DNA from: Thermomonas sp.
GTDB taxonomy: Bacteria; Pseudomonadota; Gammaproteobacteria; Xanthomonadales; Xanthomonadaceae
Direction of reading: 5' to 3'
Assembly (NCBI GenBank): GCA_024711415.1
Contig: JANJSW010000054.1
Location: forward strand, 1-6,750
DNA length: 6,750 bases
Shown here: one piece after another, positions 1 to 6,750 of the stretch
How the letters are laid out: every line of letters begins with the position of its first letter
How positions within the stretch are numbered: position 1 is the stretch's first letter
Translations under genes and position numbers: made by a program
The notes under the pieces: model-generated
Database searches by the model: none
Seen by the model: the letters and a program-made list of their open reading frames with translations, nothing else
Told to the model about the DNA's origin: nothing

Positions 1-130
1 CGGGTTGGGCGGCGGTCGTGACCGACCAGGCAGCCGGCTCGTCCACCGCCGCGCAACCGGCGCGAACGGCGGGACAAGCCAGCAGGACCAGGGCGGCTAG
101 CCCGAATACGGATGACGCGGTGCGTGGCAT
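1..130 (-). CDS. Exported protein of unknown function, N-terminal fragment
   Basis: Only the first 43 codons are visible; the gene runs off the left edge, so its function cannot be named. The translation starts MPRTASSVFGLAALVLLAC and continues PAVRAGCAAVDEPAAW. This is a short basic start, a hydrophobic core of about residues 8-18, and then a small-residue cleavage region, which together look like a Sec signal peptide. Two readings are possible. Cleavage by signal peptidase I after V-R-A (residue 24) would give a periplasmic or secreted protein. The L-L-A-C at residues 16-19 could instead be a weak lipobox, giving a lipoprotein. The ATG at 128-130 is preceded by GGGAG (complement of 138-142) at 7-nt spacing, a good ribosome binding site that supports this start. 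The gene is divergent from motA. Confidence 0.6.
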   Translation of the reverse strand, partial: MPRTASSVFGLAALVLLACPAVRAGCAAVDEPAAWSVTTAAQP

Positions 131-149
131 GCGGGGGCTCCCGGACTGA

Positions 150-168
150 CCGCAGGCCGGGCCTGCGG
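150..168. repeat. 19-nt perfect palindrome upstream of the exported-protein gene
   Basis: The arms CCGCAGGCC (150-158) and GGCCTGCGG (160-168) are exact reverse complements around a single G. In single-stranded nucleic acid the closest pairs cannot close, so it would fold as about 7-8 bp with a short loop. It lies 20-38 nt before the ATG of the minus-strand gene, just upstream of its ribosome binding site. It could be a leader hairpin or an operator. No T-run follows on either strand, so a rho-independent terminator is unlikely. Its function is unknown. Confidence 0.5.
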
Positions 169-263
169 GATCAACGGAGTCTAGGAAGGGCCGCGGGTCT
201 GGCCTATTCGCGATAAGGCATAGCGCTTCCAGCTGATGAGCGCCTGTCCGGAATGGCGGCAGA

Positions 264-291
264 TTGACGTGGAGCCGGCGACGAAGATGCT
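264..291 (+). promoter_or_regulatory. Weak sigma70-like promoter candidate for motA
   Basis: TTGACG (264-269) matches five of six bases of the -35 consensus. It is followed after 16 nt by GATGCT (286-291), which matches only three of six bases of the -10 consensus. This would put the transcript start about 50-55 nt before the motA ATG. The spacing is tolerable but the -10 is poor, and motAB operons are often read by the flagellar sigma factor instead, so this is only a candidate. Confidence 0.15.
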
Positions 292-351
292 GCAGAGATC
301 GCGGGTGGATCCGTTAATGTAGGAATCCCCCGCAGGGCGACCCTCACCCGC

Positions 352-1206
352 ATGCTCATCATCGTCGGCTTCATCGTCGTCACCCTCAGCGTCCTCGGCG
401 GCTTCGTCGCCTCGCACGGCAAGCTCGCGGCGCTGTGGCAGCCGTTCGAACTGGTCATCATCGGCGGCGCCGCATTCGGCGCTTTCATCGCCGGCAATCC
501 CACCAAGACGGTCAAGCAGACATTCGCGGCGGTACTCGGGGTACTGAAGGGCCCGCGCTACCAGAGCAAGGACTACCTGGATGCGCTCAGCCTGCTGTAC
601 GAGCTGCTGAACCGGGCGCGCAAGGAAGGCTTCATGGCGCTGGAGAGCCACATCGACAATCCGATGGAAAGCGCGATGTTCGCCAACTACCCGTCGATCC
701 GCGACGACCACCACCTGATGGACTTCATCACCGACTGCCTGCGCCTGATGGTGGGCTCCAACATCGAGCCGCACGAGCTGGAGCCGCTGCTGGAACTGGA
801 GCTGGAAAAGCACCACCACGAGGAGCTGGCGCCCGCGCACGCGCTGAACAACATGGCGGACGGCCTGCCCGGCTTCGGCATCGTCGCTGCGGTGCTCGGC
901 ATCATCATCACCATGGCCTCGATCGGCGGCGACATCGCCGAGGTCGGCGGCCACGTGGCCGCCGCGCTGGTCGGCACCTTCCTCGGCATCCTGCTGGCGT
1001 ACGGCTTCGTCGCGCCGCTGGCCGCCGCGGTGGAGGCCCGCGCCGAGCAGGACTCGCGCATCTACGAATCGGTCAAGACCGCCCTGCTGGCCAGCCTACG
1101 CGGCTACCCGCCGAAGATCGCGCTGGAGTTCGCGCGCAAGACGGTGCCCTCGGAACTGCGCCCGAGCTTCGCCGACTTCGAACAACACCTGAAGTCGCTG
1201 AAGTAA
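352..1206 (+). CDS. motA: Flagellar stator protein MotA (proton channel subunit)
   Basis: MotA is the inner-membrane subunit of the flagellar stator. With MotB it conducts protons and pushes on the rotor protein FliG. The 284-residue product is close to the family's usual length (E. coli, 295). It begins MLIIVGFIVV, which aligns with the E. coli start MLILLGYLVV and fixes the ATG even though the ribosome binding site is weak (AGGG at 334-337, 14 nt away). Hydrophobic segments lie at about residues 2-20, 32-48, 172-190 and 200-222. Key residues fall at the same numbers as in E. coli: R90 and E98 in the cytoplasmic loop that contacts FliG, and the channel prolines P173 (GLPGFGIVAA) and P222 (VAPLA). 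The C-terminal tail after KTVPSELRPSF is shorter than in E. coli. motB follows after 3 nt, so the pair is co-transcribed and probably translationally coupled. No frameshift or missing key residue is seen. Confidence 0.97.
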   Translation: MLIIVGFIVVTLSVLGGFVASHGKLAALWQPFELVIIGGAAFGAFIAGNPTKTVKQTFAAVLGVLKGPRYQSKDYLDALSLLYELLNRARKEGFMALESHIDNPMESAMFANYPSIRDDHHLMDFITDCLRLMVGSNIEPHELEPLLELELEKHHHEELAPAHALNNMADGLPGFGIVAAVLGIIITMASIGGDIAEVGGHVAAALVGTFLGILLAYGFVAPLAAAVEARAEQDSRIYESVKTALLASLRGYPPKIALEFARKTVPSELRPSFADFEQHLKSLK

Positions 1207-1209
1207 GCC

Positions 1210-2151
1210 ATGGCCGGCAAGGACGAAAAACCCACCGTCATCGTTCGGCGGATCAAGAAGATCCAGGGCGGCGGCGGCCATGGCGGCTCCTGGAAAGTGG
1301 CCTATGCCGACTTCGTCACCGCGATGATGGCGTTCTTCCTGGTGATGTGGCTAGTGGGCGCACTGACCACCAAGCAACGCGAGGCGGTGTCCGACTACTT
1401 CAAGAATCCCAGCCCCATCGCCGGCGCAAGCCCGGCCCCCGCGCCCGGCATGAACGGCCCCGGCGGCGCCAGCAATTCGATGATCAAGCTGGGAGGCACC
1501 ATGGACCTGCCGAAAGGTCCCGGCGCCGAGTTCACCCGCACGCCCGGCGACCCCACCGAGGCGCAGCGCCGCGAACTGGAGAAGCAGCGGCTTGAAGCGC
1601 TGAAGAAGGAACTGGAGGAAGCGATCAGCAAGAGCCAGGCGCTGGAACCGTTCAAGGACCAATTGCTGCTGGACCTCACCCCGGAAGGCCTGCGCATCCA
1701 GATCGTGGACAAGCAGAACCGGGCGATGTTCGACCTCGGCAGCGCCCAGCTGATGCCCTACACCAGCGAAATCCTGCACGAGATCGCCCGGTTCGTGAAC
1801 CGCGTCCCCAACCGCATCAGCCTGGCCGGGCATACCGACACCGCCAACTACGCCACCCGCATCGGCTACAGCAACTGGGAGCTGAGCGCGGACCGCGCCA
1901 ACGCCGCCCGCCGCGCGCTGCTGGAAGGCGGCATGGCCGCGGCCAAGGTCGTGCGCGTGGTCGGCTTCGGCCCGGCGGTGCCGTTCGATGAGAACAACCC
2001 GCTCAACCCGATCAACCGCCGCATCAGCATCGTGGTGATGACCAAGGAAGCGGAGGACGCCGCCCTGAACCGCAACCAGGGCATGCCGGTACCGGTGCCG
2101 GCGCCGACCGCGGGCACCCCGCCGCCCGTGGCTGCGAAGCCGGGCGGCTGA
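1210..2151 (+). CDS. motB: Flagellar stator protein MotB (peptidoglycan-anchored, OmpA-like C-terminus)
   Basis: MotB pairs with MotA in the stator and anchors it to the cell wall. The 313-residue product has a basic, glycine-rich cytoplasmic start and then a single membrane segment at about residues 29-51. That segment contains WKVAYADFVTAMMAFFLVMW, where D34 corresponds to the proton-carrying D32 of E. coli MotB. Residues 53-66 (TTKQREAVSDYFKN) are the expected plug region. A Pro/Gly/Ala-rich linker and a charged, probably helical stretch (115-145) follow. The OmpA-type peptidoglycan-binding domain covers about 160-278, with LAGHTDT (205-211), LSADRAN (225-231) and NRRISIVV (269-276). The last 20 residues are a proline-rich tail (PVPVPAPTAG). 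The absence of a sodium-type (PomB) motif set suggests a proton-type stator, but ion choice is inferred. The stop lies 15 nt from the stop of the convergent proA, with no clear terminator between them. Confidence 0.97.
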   Translation: MAGKDEKPTVIVRRIKKIQGGGGHGGSWKVAYADFVTAMMAFFLVMWLVGALTTKQREAVSDYFKNPSPIAGASPAPAPGMNGPGGASNSMIKLGGTMDLPKGPGAEFTRTPGDPTEAQRRELEKQRLEALKKELEEAISKSQALEPFKDQLLLDLTPEGLRIQIVDKQNRAMFDLGSAQLMPYTSEILHEIARFVNRVPNRISLAGHTDTANYATRIGYSNWELSADRANAARRALLEGGMAAAKVVRVVGFGPAVPFDENNPLNPINRRISIVVMTKEAEDAALNRNQGMPVPVPAPTAGTPPPVAAKPGG

Positions 2152-2166
2152 GCAGCGCACGGCGGC

Positions 2167-3435
2167 TCATTCCGCAGCTGGCAGGGGATGCCGGCGCTGG
2201 CCCTGTCCGCGCACCACGAAACGCTCGATGGTCAGCGCTTCCACCCCCATCGGCCCGTAGGCGTGCAGGCGGGTGGTGGAAATGCCGATTTCCGCGCCCA
2301 GGCCCAGCTGGCCGCCATCGTTGAAGCGCGAACTGGCGTTGACCATCACCGCCGAGCTGCGTACCGCGTCCACGAACGCCTGCGCCGCCGCGGGATCATT
2401 GGTGGCGATGACTTCGGTATGGTCGGAGGTGAAGCGGTGGATGTGGGCGATGGCCGTGTCCAGCGAATCGACCACGCGGATGGCGATCACCAGGTCGAGG
2501 AACTCGGCGGCGTAGTCGTCGTCGCTGGCTGCGGCCAGTGACGAATCGAAGGCGCGGGTCGCCGCATCGCCGCGGACCTCGACCCCGCCGGCGCGCAGCG
2601 TCGCCAGCGCGCGCGGCAGGAACGTCGCCGCGATGTCGCGATGCACCAGCAGGGTTTCCAGCGCGTTGCAGACGCCGGGGCGCGAGGCCTTGCCGTCGAT
2701 CAGCAGGCCCAGCGCAAGCTCCACGTCGGCGGCGCGGTCCACGTACAGGTGGCAGACGCCCTTGTAGTGCTTGATCACCGGCACCCGTGCGTGCTCAGCG
2801 ACGAAGCGGATCAGGCTTTCGCCGCCGCGCGGGATCGCCAGGTCGACCAGGTCGGTGAGCTGCAGCAGCTCCAGCACGTGTTCGCGCGCGGTGTCCGCGA
2901 CCAGCGAGACCGCCGCTTCCGGCAAGCCGGCAGCGCGCAGGGCCGCGTGCAGGCAATGGGCAATGGCGGCATTGCTGGCAGCCGCCTCGGAGCCGCCGCG
3001 CAGCAACACCGCGTTGCCGGCCTTCAGGCACAACGCCGCCGCTTCGGCAGTGACGTTCGGGCGCGCCTCGTAGATCATCGCCACCAGCCCCAACGGGATG
3101 CGCTGGCGTTCGACCACCAGCCCGTTGGGGCGAACGTCGCGACGCGTCACCGCGCCCAGCGGATCGTCCTGCGCCGCGACCTCGCGCAGCGCGTCGGCCA
3201 TGCCGCGCACGCGCTCGGGACTGAGCGCCAGACGGTCCAGCGTGGCCTTGCTGGCGCCGGCCTCTCGTGCGCGCTGCAGATCAGCGGCATTGGCCGCGAG
3301 GATCGCGTCGTGCCCGGCCAGCAGCCGTTCCGCCATGCCTTCCAGCAGGGCGCGCCGGATGGCCGGGTCGGCCGCGGCGATCGCCGTCTGCGCCGCGCGC
3401 GCCGCCAGCGCCAGATTGTGCACGTAGCCGCTCAT
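2167..3435 (-). CDS. proA: Gamma-glutamyl phosphate reductase (glutamate-5-semialdehyde dehydrogenase)
   Basis: ProA is a cytoplasmic enzyme that uses NADPH to reduce gamma-glutamyl phosphate to glutamate-5-semialdehyde, the second step of proline synthesis. The 422-residue product is close to the family's usual length (E. coli, 417). Visible family motifs are IYEARPNVT (121-129), [14 protein letters not shown] (138-151), IPRGGESLI (201-209), the catalytic-cysteine segment [13 protein letters not shown] (251-263, C256), FTSDHTE (335-341), [11 protein letters not shown] (365-375) and the C-terminal [20 protein letters not shown] (377-396). The frame stays open far upstream. The ATG at 3433-3435 is chosen because homology begins there ([13 protein letters not shown]) and because GGGGGAG (complement of 3444-3450) sits 8 nt before it. 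The start overlaps the proB stop as ATGA, so translation is probably coupled. It is the last gene of the visible operon and converges on motB. Confidence 0.96.
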   Translation of the reverse strand: MSGYVHNLALAARAAQTAIAAADPAIRRALLEGMAERLLAGHDAILAANAADLQRAREAGASKATLDRLALSPERVRGMADALREVAAQDDPLGAVTRRDVRPNGLVVERQRIPLGLVAMIYEARPNVTAEAAALCLKAGNAVLLRGGSEAAASNAAIAHCLHAALRAAGLPEAAVSLVADTAREHVLELLQLTDLVDLAIPRGGESLIRFVAEHARVPVIKHYKGVCHLYVDRAADVELALGLLIDGKASRPGVCNALETLLVHRDIAATFLPRALATLRAGGVEVRGDAATRAFDSSLAAASDDDYAAEFLDLVIAIRVVDSLDTAIAHIHRFTSDHTEVIATNDPAAAQAFVDAVRSSAVMVNASSRFNDGGQLGLGAEIGISTTRLHAYGPMGVEALTIERFVVRGQGQRRHPLPAAE

Positions 3436-4595
3436 GCCGTGGTCTCCCCCTTGCTGTCGATGGACGACGGGCCGGCCGCCTGCAGCAGGACCAGATCGTC
3501 GCGGTGGATCATTGCCTCGTCGTAGCGGAAGCCCAGCACGGCTTCGATCTCGCGGCTGTGGCGCCCGGCGATGCGCGCACTGTCCTGCGCGTTGTACTGC
3601 GCCTGCCCGCGCGCCAGCACGCTGCCGTCCGCGCCGCGCACCTCGATCACGTCGCCGCGGCGGAAATCGCCGGCCACGGCGCGCACGCCGCCGGGCAGCA
3701 GCGAAGCGCCGCGCAACAGCGCCGCGCAGGCGCCGTGGTCGATCTCCAGCACGCCCGCAGCCGGCGCATGCCGCAACCACTGCTTGCGTGCGCGCAGCCG
3801 GCTGCCCTGCGCTTCCACCAGGGTGCCGTGCAACCTGCCCTGCCCCAGCGCCGCCACGGTGGTGGCCTCGCGGCCACTGAACAGCGCGGTGGAGATGCCC
3901 GCGGTCGCCGCCTTGGCGGCGGCTTCCAGCTTGGTGCGCATGCCGCCCGTGCCCAGCGCCCCGGCATCGCCGGCCATCGCCAGTACCGCCGGCGTGATGG
4001 CCTCGACGCGCGCCACCGGGCGCGCCGCAGGGTCGCGACCGGGATGGCCGCTGTACAGGCCGGCGATGTCGGTGGCGATCAGCAGCAGGTCGGCGTCCAC
4101 CAGCGAAGCGACGGCGGCGGCAAGGTTGTCGTTGTCACCAAGCTTCAACTCATCGACGGCGACGGTGTCGTTCTCGTTGACCACCGGTACCGCGCCCAGT
4201 TGCAGCAGCTCCAGCAGCGCGCTGCGCGCATTGAGATAGCGGCGACGGTTGCGCAGGTCGTCATGGGTCAGCAGCACCTGTGCCACCGGTGCCTCGAAGA
4301 AGCGCTGCCACAACGCGATCAGCTGCGCCTGCCCCAGTGCCGCCAGCGCCTGCTTGGCGGCGATGGTGGGCGCGGCGTCGCCGGCCCGGGGCAGGACCGC
4401 GCGCCCGGCCGCGACCGCGCCGGACGAGACGATCACCACCTCGCGTCCGGCCCGCCGGCTCTCCAGCACGAACTGCGCCAGCCCCAGCGCGAAGCGCGGG
4501 CTGAGGCCGCCACCATCGGCGGCAAGCAGGCTGCTGCCCACCTTCAGCACCGCGCGTTTCCAGTCGGGAAGCCGTTGCGGCGCGAAGGCGTCCAT
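3432..4595 (-). CDS. proB: Glutamate 5-kinase with C-terminal PUA domain
   Basis: ProB phosphorylates glutamate to gamma-glutamyl phosphate, the first committed step of proline synthesis and normally the target of proline feedback inhibition. It acts together with ProA because its product is unstable. The 387-residue product has an amino-acid-kinase domain at about residues 13-260: VLKVGSSLL (16-24), [13 protein letters not shown] (53-65), [14 protein letters not shown] (117-130), [10 protein letters not shown] (138-147), [10 protein letters not shown] (151-160), [12 protein letters not shown] (174-185) and [13 protein letters not shown] (214-226). A PUA domain follows at about 278-365 ([51 protein letters not shown]). 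About 18 residues after IHRDDL go beyond the E. coli end (367 residues). The ATG at 4593-4595 begins just before the homology, one base after the argH stop. GGGAGG (complement of 4608-4613) lies 12 nt upstream inside argH. The 3' end overlaps the proA start by 4 nt. Confidence 0.95.
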   Translation of the reverse strand: MDAFAPQRLPDWKRAVLKVGSSLLAADGGGLSPRFALGLAQFVLESRRAGREVVIVSSGAVAAGRAVLPRAGDAAPTIAAKQALAALGQAQLIALWQRFFEAPVAQVLLTHDDLRNRRRYLNARSALLELLQLGAVPVVNENDTVAVDELKLGDNDNLAAAVASLVDADLLLIATDIAGLYSGHPGRDPAARPVARVEAITPAVLAMAGDAGALGTGGMRTKLEAAAKAATAGISTALFSGREATTVAALGQGRLHGTLVEAQGSRLRARKQWLRHAPAAGVLEIDHGACAALLRGASLLPGGVRAVAGDFRRGDVIEVRGADGSVLARGQAQYNAQDSARIAGRHSREIEAVLGFRYDEAMIHRDDLVLLQAAGPSSIDSKGETTA

Positions 4596-4596
4596 C

Positions 4597-5892
4597 TCAG
4601 GCCAATGCCTCCCAGCGCGCCCGCAGCGCATCCAGCCGCAGGTCGGCGGGTGCGCCCGGCGAGGTACGCGCGGCCAGCGAGCCTTCCGGCGTGCGGCCCT
4701 GCCCGGCGCTGTCGGCGGCGGCGGCCGCGGCCTTGTAGGCCTCGCGGAACGGCACCCCGGCAATCGCGGCCTCCACCGCCACGTCGGTGGCGTACATGCC
4801 GGAATCGATGGCGGCGCGCAGGCGGTCTTCCCGCCAGTCGAGGTTGGCCAGCAGCGCCGGCAGCAGCTCCAGCGCGGCGAGGCCACGGCCGAAGCCGTGG
4901 AAGATCGCGCCCTTGCTGCTCTGCAGGTCGCGGTGGTAGCCGGACGGCAGCGACAGCAGCTGCTCGATCTCGGTGCGCGCCGCGGCCACGCTGGCGTGGG
5001 TGGCCCGCATCAGTTCGATCACGTCGGGGTTGCGCTTGTTCGGCATGATCGAGCTGCCGGTGGTGTACTGCGGCGGCAGCGCGACGAAGCCGAACTCGGC
5101 GCTGGTGAACAGCGACAGGTCCCAGGCAATCCGGCGCAGGTCCAGGGTCGCGCCGCCAAGCGCTTCCAGCGCCGCCAGCTCGAACTTGCCGCGCGACAGC
5201 TGGGCGTACACCGGCGACACCTGCATGCGCGCGAAGCCCAGCGCGCGGGTGGTGTGCTCGCGGTCCAGCCGCAGGTTGACGCCGTAGCCGGCGGCCGTGC
5301 CCAGCGGATTGCAGTCCACCAGTGCCAGCGTGTCGGCGGCGCGCAAGGCATCGTCGATGAAGGCCTCGGCCCAGCCCGCCCACCACATGCCCGCCGATGA
5401 CACCACCGCGCGCTGGATGTGGGTATAGCCGGGAATCGGCAGGTTCTTCTCGGACTCGGCGCGATCGAGCGCGACCCCGGCGATCTCGCGCGAGAGCTGT
5501 GCCACCCGCGCCAGCTTTTCCTTCAGCCACAGCCGGGTGGCCACCAGCACCTGGTCGTTGCGGCTGCGGCCGGTGTGGATCTTGCGGCCGGCATCGCCCA
5601 GCCGCTCGGTCAACCGCGCCTCGATGGCGGAGTGGCCGTCCTCGAAGCGCTCGTCGAGGACGAAGGCGCCGCTGCGGAAATCCTCCGCCAGGTTGACCAG
5701 CTCGCGCTTCAGCCCGCCCAGTTCCTCGGCGGTCAGGATGCCAATGCGCTGCAGGCCTTCGGCGTGCGCGGTGCTGGCAGCGATGTCGTGGAGGAAGAAT
5801 TCGCGGTCCAGCAGCACGTCGTCGCCGGCCAGGAAGGCCTGGATGCCGGCGTCCACCGCGACGCCGGTTTTTTGCCATAACAAATCGGACAT
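4597..5892 (-). CDS. argH: Argininosuccinate lyase
   Basis: ArgH splits argininosuccinate into arginine and fumarate, the last step of arginine synthesis. The cytoplasmic enzyme belongs to the aspartase/fumarase superfamily and is normally a homotetramer with composite active sites. Signatures seen in the 431-residue product are [10 protein letters not shown] (106-115), GYTHIQRA with H158 (155-162), [11 protein letters not shown] (194-204) and the mobile serine loop [12 protein letters not shown] (279-290; the catalytic serine is in this loop). The protein is shorter than E. coli ArgH (457). Its N-terminus ([20 protein letters not shown]) replaces the usual WGGRF-type start, which I associate from memory with Xanthomonadaceae ArgH. 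The frame stays open upstream to about 6585. The ATG at 5890-5892 is chosen because it has AGGAA (complement of 5901-5905) at 8-nt spacing and because upstream codons would run through the REP pair and antiframe argC. proB starts 1 nt after the stop (TGAGATG). Confidence 0.95.
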   Translation of the reverse strand: MSDLLWQKTGVAVDAGIQAFLAGDDVLLDREFFLHDIAASTAHAEGLQRIGILTAEELGGLKRELVNLAEDFRSGAFVLDERFEDGHSAIEARLTERLGDAGRKIHTGRSRNDQVLVATRLWLKEKLARVAQLSREIAGVALDRAESEKNLPIPGYTHIQRAVVSSAGMWWAGWAEAFIDDALRAADTLALVDCNPLGTAAGYGVNLRLDREHTTRALGFARMQVSPVYAQLSRGKFELAALEALGGATLDLRRIAWDLSLFTSAEFGFVALPPQYTTGSSIMPNKRNPDVIELMRATHASVAAARTEIEQLLSLPSGYHRDLQSSKGAIFHGFGRGLAALELLPALLANLDWREDRLRAAIDSGMYATDVAVEAAIAGVPFREAYKAAAAAADSAGQGRTPEGSLAARTSPGAPADLRLDALRARWEALA

Positions 5893-5910
5893 CGAAATCG
5901 TTCCTGCGCT

Positions 5911-5971
5911 TGTAGGCCCGGCTTCAGCCGCGACCGTATTGTGTGATATCGCGGCTGCAGCCGCTCCTACA
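5911..5971. repeat. Inverted pair of GTAG-headed REP elements (REPIN-like) between argC and argH
   Basis: Two 23-nt arms face each other: 5911-5933 on the plus strand and 5949-5971 as its inverted copy. Both read TGTAGG, then two variable bases, then CGGCT[T/G]CAGCCGCGA. They match at 20 of 23 positions, differing at arm positions 7, 8 and 14, and are separated by a 15-nt AT-richer spacer. Each arm is itself a small palindrome (GGCTTCAGCC; GCGGCTGCAGCCGC) headed by GTAG. This is the layout of REP sequences mobilised by RAYT (TnpA-REP) transposases, well known in Stenotrophomonas and Pseudomonas. The pair fills most of the argC-argH gap, and the argC stop TAG (5967-5969) lies inside the GTAG head of the right arm. 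A transcript would form one long hairpin, which may affect mRNA stability or argH expression; that role is inferred. Confidence 0.88.
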
Positions 5972-6750
5972 GGGGGATACCGCTGAACTCGTCGAAACCG
6001 AAGGCGAGGTTGAGATTCTGCAGCGCCTGCGTCGCCGCCCCCTTGAGCAGGTTGTCCTCGGTGGCGACCACCACCAGCCGCTTGCCGTCGCCGGACAGGG
6101 TGAAGCCGCCGATCTCGACGTGATGCTTCCCCGCGATGCGGCTGACCCAGGGCGCCTCGTCCTGCACCCGCACCAGCGGCTCGCCCGCGTAGCGCCCGCG
6201 GTAGCGCGCCAGCACTTCCTCGCGCTCGAACGCGATCGACAGATGCAGGTTGGCGGTCATGGTGATGCCGCGGAAATGCGCCGCCACGTGCGGCATGAAT
6301 TCCACCGGATGGCCCAGCTGGTGCGGCACTTCGCGCTCGTGGACGTGGCCGGTGAGCGCATACGGCATCAGGTTGTCGCGCAGCAGTTCGACGTTGTTCT
6401 TGTCGGAAGGCGTGGTGCCGGCGCCGGAATATCCGCTGACGCCGAAGCACTGCACCGGCCCGTCCAGCACGTTCAGCATCGGCGCGATCGCCAGCTGCAT
6501 CGCGGTGGCATAGCAACCGGGATTGCTGATGCGCCGCTGCCCGGCGTAGCGCGTCCGGGTCAGCTCCGGCAGGCCGTAGTACCACGACGGATCGAAACGG
6601 TAATCGGCGGACAGATCGACGATGACCGGATCGGCGCCGGCCTCATCGAATTGCTGGACGATGTGCGCGGCCTTGCCGTTCGGCAGCGCCAGCACCACCG
6701 CGTCGGCGCCCAGCCCCGGCAGGTCGCGGTAGTCGGGCGAGCTGTAGCGC
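5967..6750 (-). CDS. argC: N-acetyl-gamma-glutamyl-phosphate reductase, C-terminal part (5' end cut by window)
   Basis: ArgC reduces N-acetylglutamyl phosphate with NADPH to N-acetylglutamate semialdehyde, the third step of arginine synthesis in the cytoplasm. The window shows 260 codons and the stop. With a usual family length of about 310-345 residues, roughly 50-85 N-terminal residues, including the glycine-rich NADP-binding loop, lie beyond the right edge. Counting from the first visible codon, features are [10 protein letters not shown] (19-28), VDLSADYRF (44-52), the active-site cysteine segment [10 protein letters not shown] (74-83, C79), [10 protein letters not shown] (102-111), [10 protein letters not shown] (134-143), [11 protein letters not shown] (152-162) and the C-terminal [20 protein letters not shown] (232-251). 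The last codons read GIPL followed by TAG, and that stop is contributed by the adjoining REP element. It is upstream of argH in the same operon and separated from it by 74 nt counted stop to start. No frameshift is seen. Confidence 0.95.
   Translation of the reverse strand, partial: RYSSPDYRDLPGLGADAVVLALPNGKAAHIVQQFDEAGADPVIVDLSADYRFDPSWYYGLPELTRTRYAGQRRISNPGCYATAMQLAIAPMLNVLDGPVQCFGVSGYSGAGTTPSDKNNVELLRDNLMPYALTGHVHEREVPHQLGHPVEFMPHVAAHFRGITMTANLHLSIAFEREEVLARYRGRYAGEPLVRVQDEAPWVSRIAGKHHVEIGGFTLSGDGKRLVVVATEDNLLKGAATQALQNLNLAFGFDEFSGIPL

Larger units (their letters stand above)
131..351. other. Divergent intergenic region between the exported-protein gene and motA
   Basis: This 221-nt stretch separates two divergent starts and should hold the promoters for both. 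Open frames across it are antisense extensions without homology. It contains the palindrome at 150-168 and a weak sigma70-like hexamer pair near 264-291. I looked for a flagellar sigma28 site (TAAAG...GCCGATAA) and a sigma54 site (TGGCAC...TTGC) and found only poor matches. No tRNA, small RNA or terminator is evident. Confidence 0.6.

Noticed and set aside
209..216. Possible sigma28 -10 element (CGCGATAA) upstream of motA
   Set aside because: Six of eight bases match GCCGATAA, but no TAAAG-like -35 lies at the required distance upstream.
253..268. Possible sigma54 site (TGGC...TTGA) upstream of motA
   Set aside because: The spacing between the GG and TTG blocks is one base short, and the essential GC doublet is missing.
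181..954. A 257-codon minus-strand open frame opposite motA
   Set aside because: It is low-complexity (Asp/Val/Gln/Arg-rich), is the mirror of MotA codons, and has no homology I can recognise.
2143..2167. Short direct repeat GGCGGCT flanking the motB-proA junction
   Set aside because: Seven bases of a GC-rich motif repeated once is expected by chance at this base composition.
3267..5048. A 593-codon open frame on the plus strand opposite proB, argH and the proA 5' end
   Set aside because: It is rich in Arg, Gln, His and Ala, has no recognisable motif, and lies entirely opposite well-supported genes. Long antisense frames are expected where GC at third positions is very high.
4597..6585. An N-terminally extended ArgH of 662 residues
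   Set aside because: The added residues come from reading argC in another frame and then through the REP pair. Homology and a good ribosome binding site place the start at 5892.

Overview
This is a GC-rich window with dense, ordinary chromosomal coding content. Gene order and protein sequences point to a gammaproteobacterium of the Xanthomonadaceae/Lysobacteraceae (Xanthomonas, Lysobacter, Luteimonas and relatives). The supports are: an arginine/proline cluster in the order argC-argH-proB-proA with tight translational overlaps; an unusual short ArgH lacking the enterobacterial WGGRF-type N-terminus; and a GTAG-headed REP pair of the kind known from Stenotrophomonas and relatives. The genus is an inference, since no database search was possible.

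Layout. Positions 1-130 (minus strand) hold the first 43 codons of an exported protein that runs off the left edge. Positions 131-351 are a divergent intergenic region with a 19-nt palindrome and no convincing promoter. Positions 352-2151 (plus strand) hold motA and motB, separated by 3 nt, encoding the proton-driven flagellar stator. MotB and proA converge with only 15 nt between their stop codons. Positions 2167-6750 (minus strand) are a biosynthetic operon read right to left: argC (5' end cut by the window edge), then a 73-nt gap filled by an inverted REP pair, then argH, proB and proA. The argH stop and proB start are 1 nt apart, and proB and proA share an ATGA overlap.

Function. ArgC and ArgH carry out the acetylglutamyl-phosphate reductase and argininosuccinate lyase steps of arginine synthesis. 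ProB and ProA carry out the first two steps of proline synthesis. Both routes start from glutamate, and both involve a gamma-glutamyl-phosphate-type intermediate reduced to a semialdehyde. MotAB is functionally unrelated and simply abuts the operon.

I see no RNA gene, CRISPR array, insertion sequence or prophage, and no evidence of a new multi-gene system. The most interesting structure is the REP pair between argC and argH, whose GTAG head supplies the argC stop codon.
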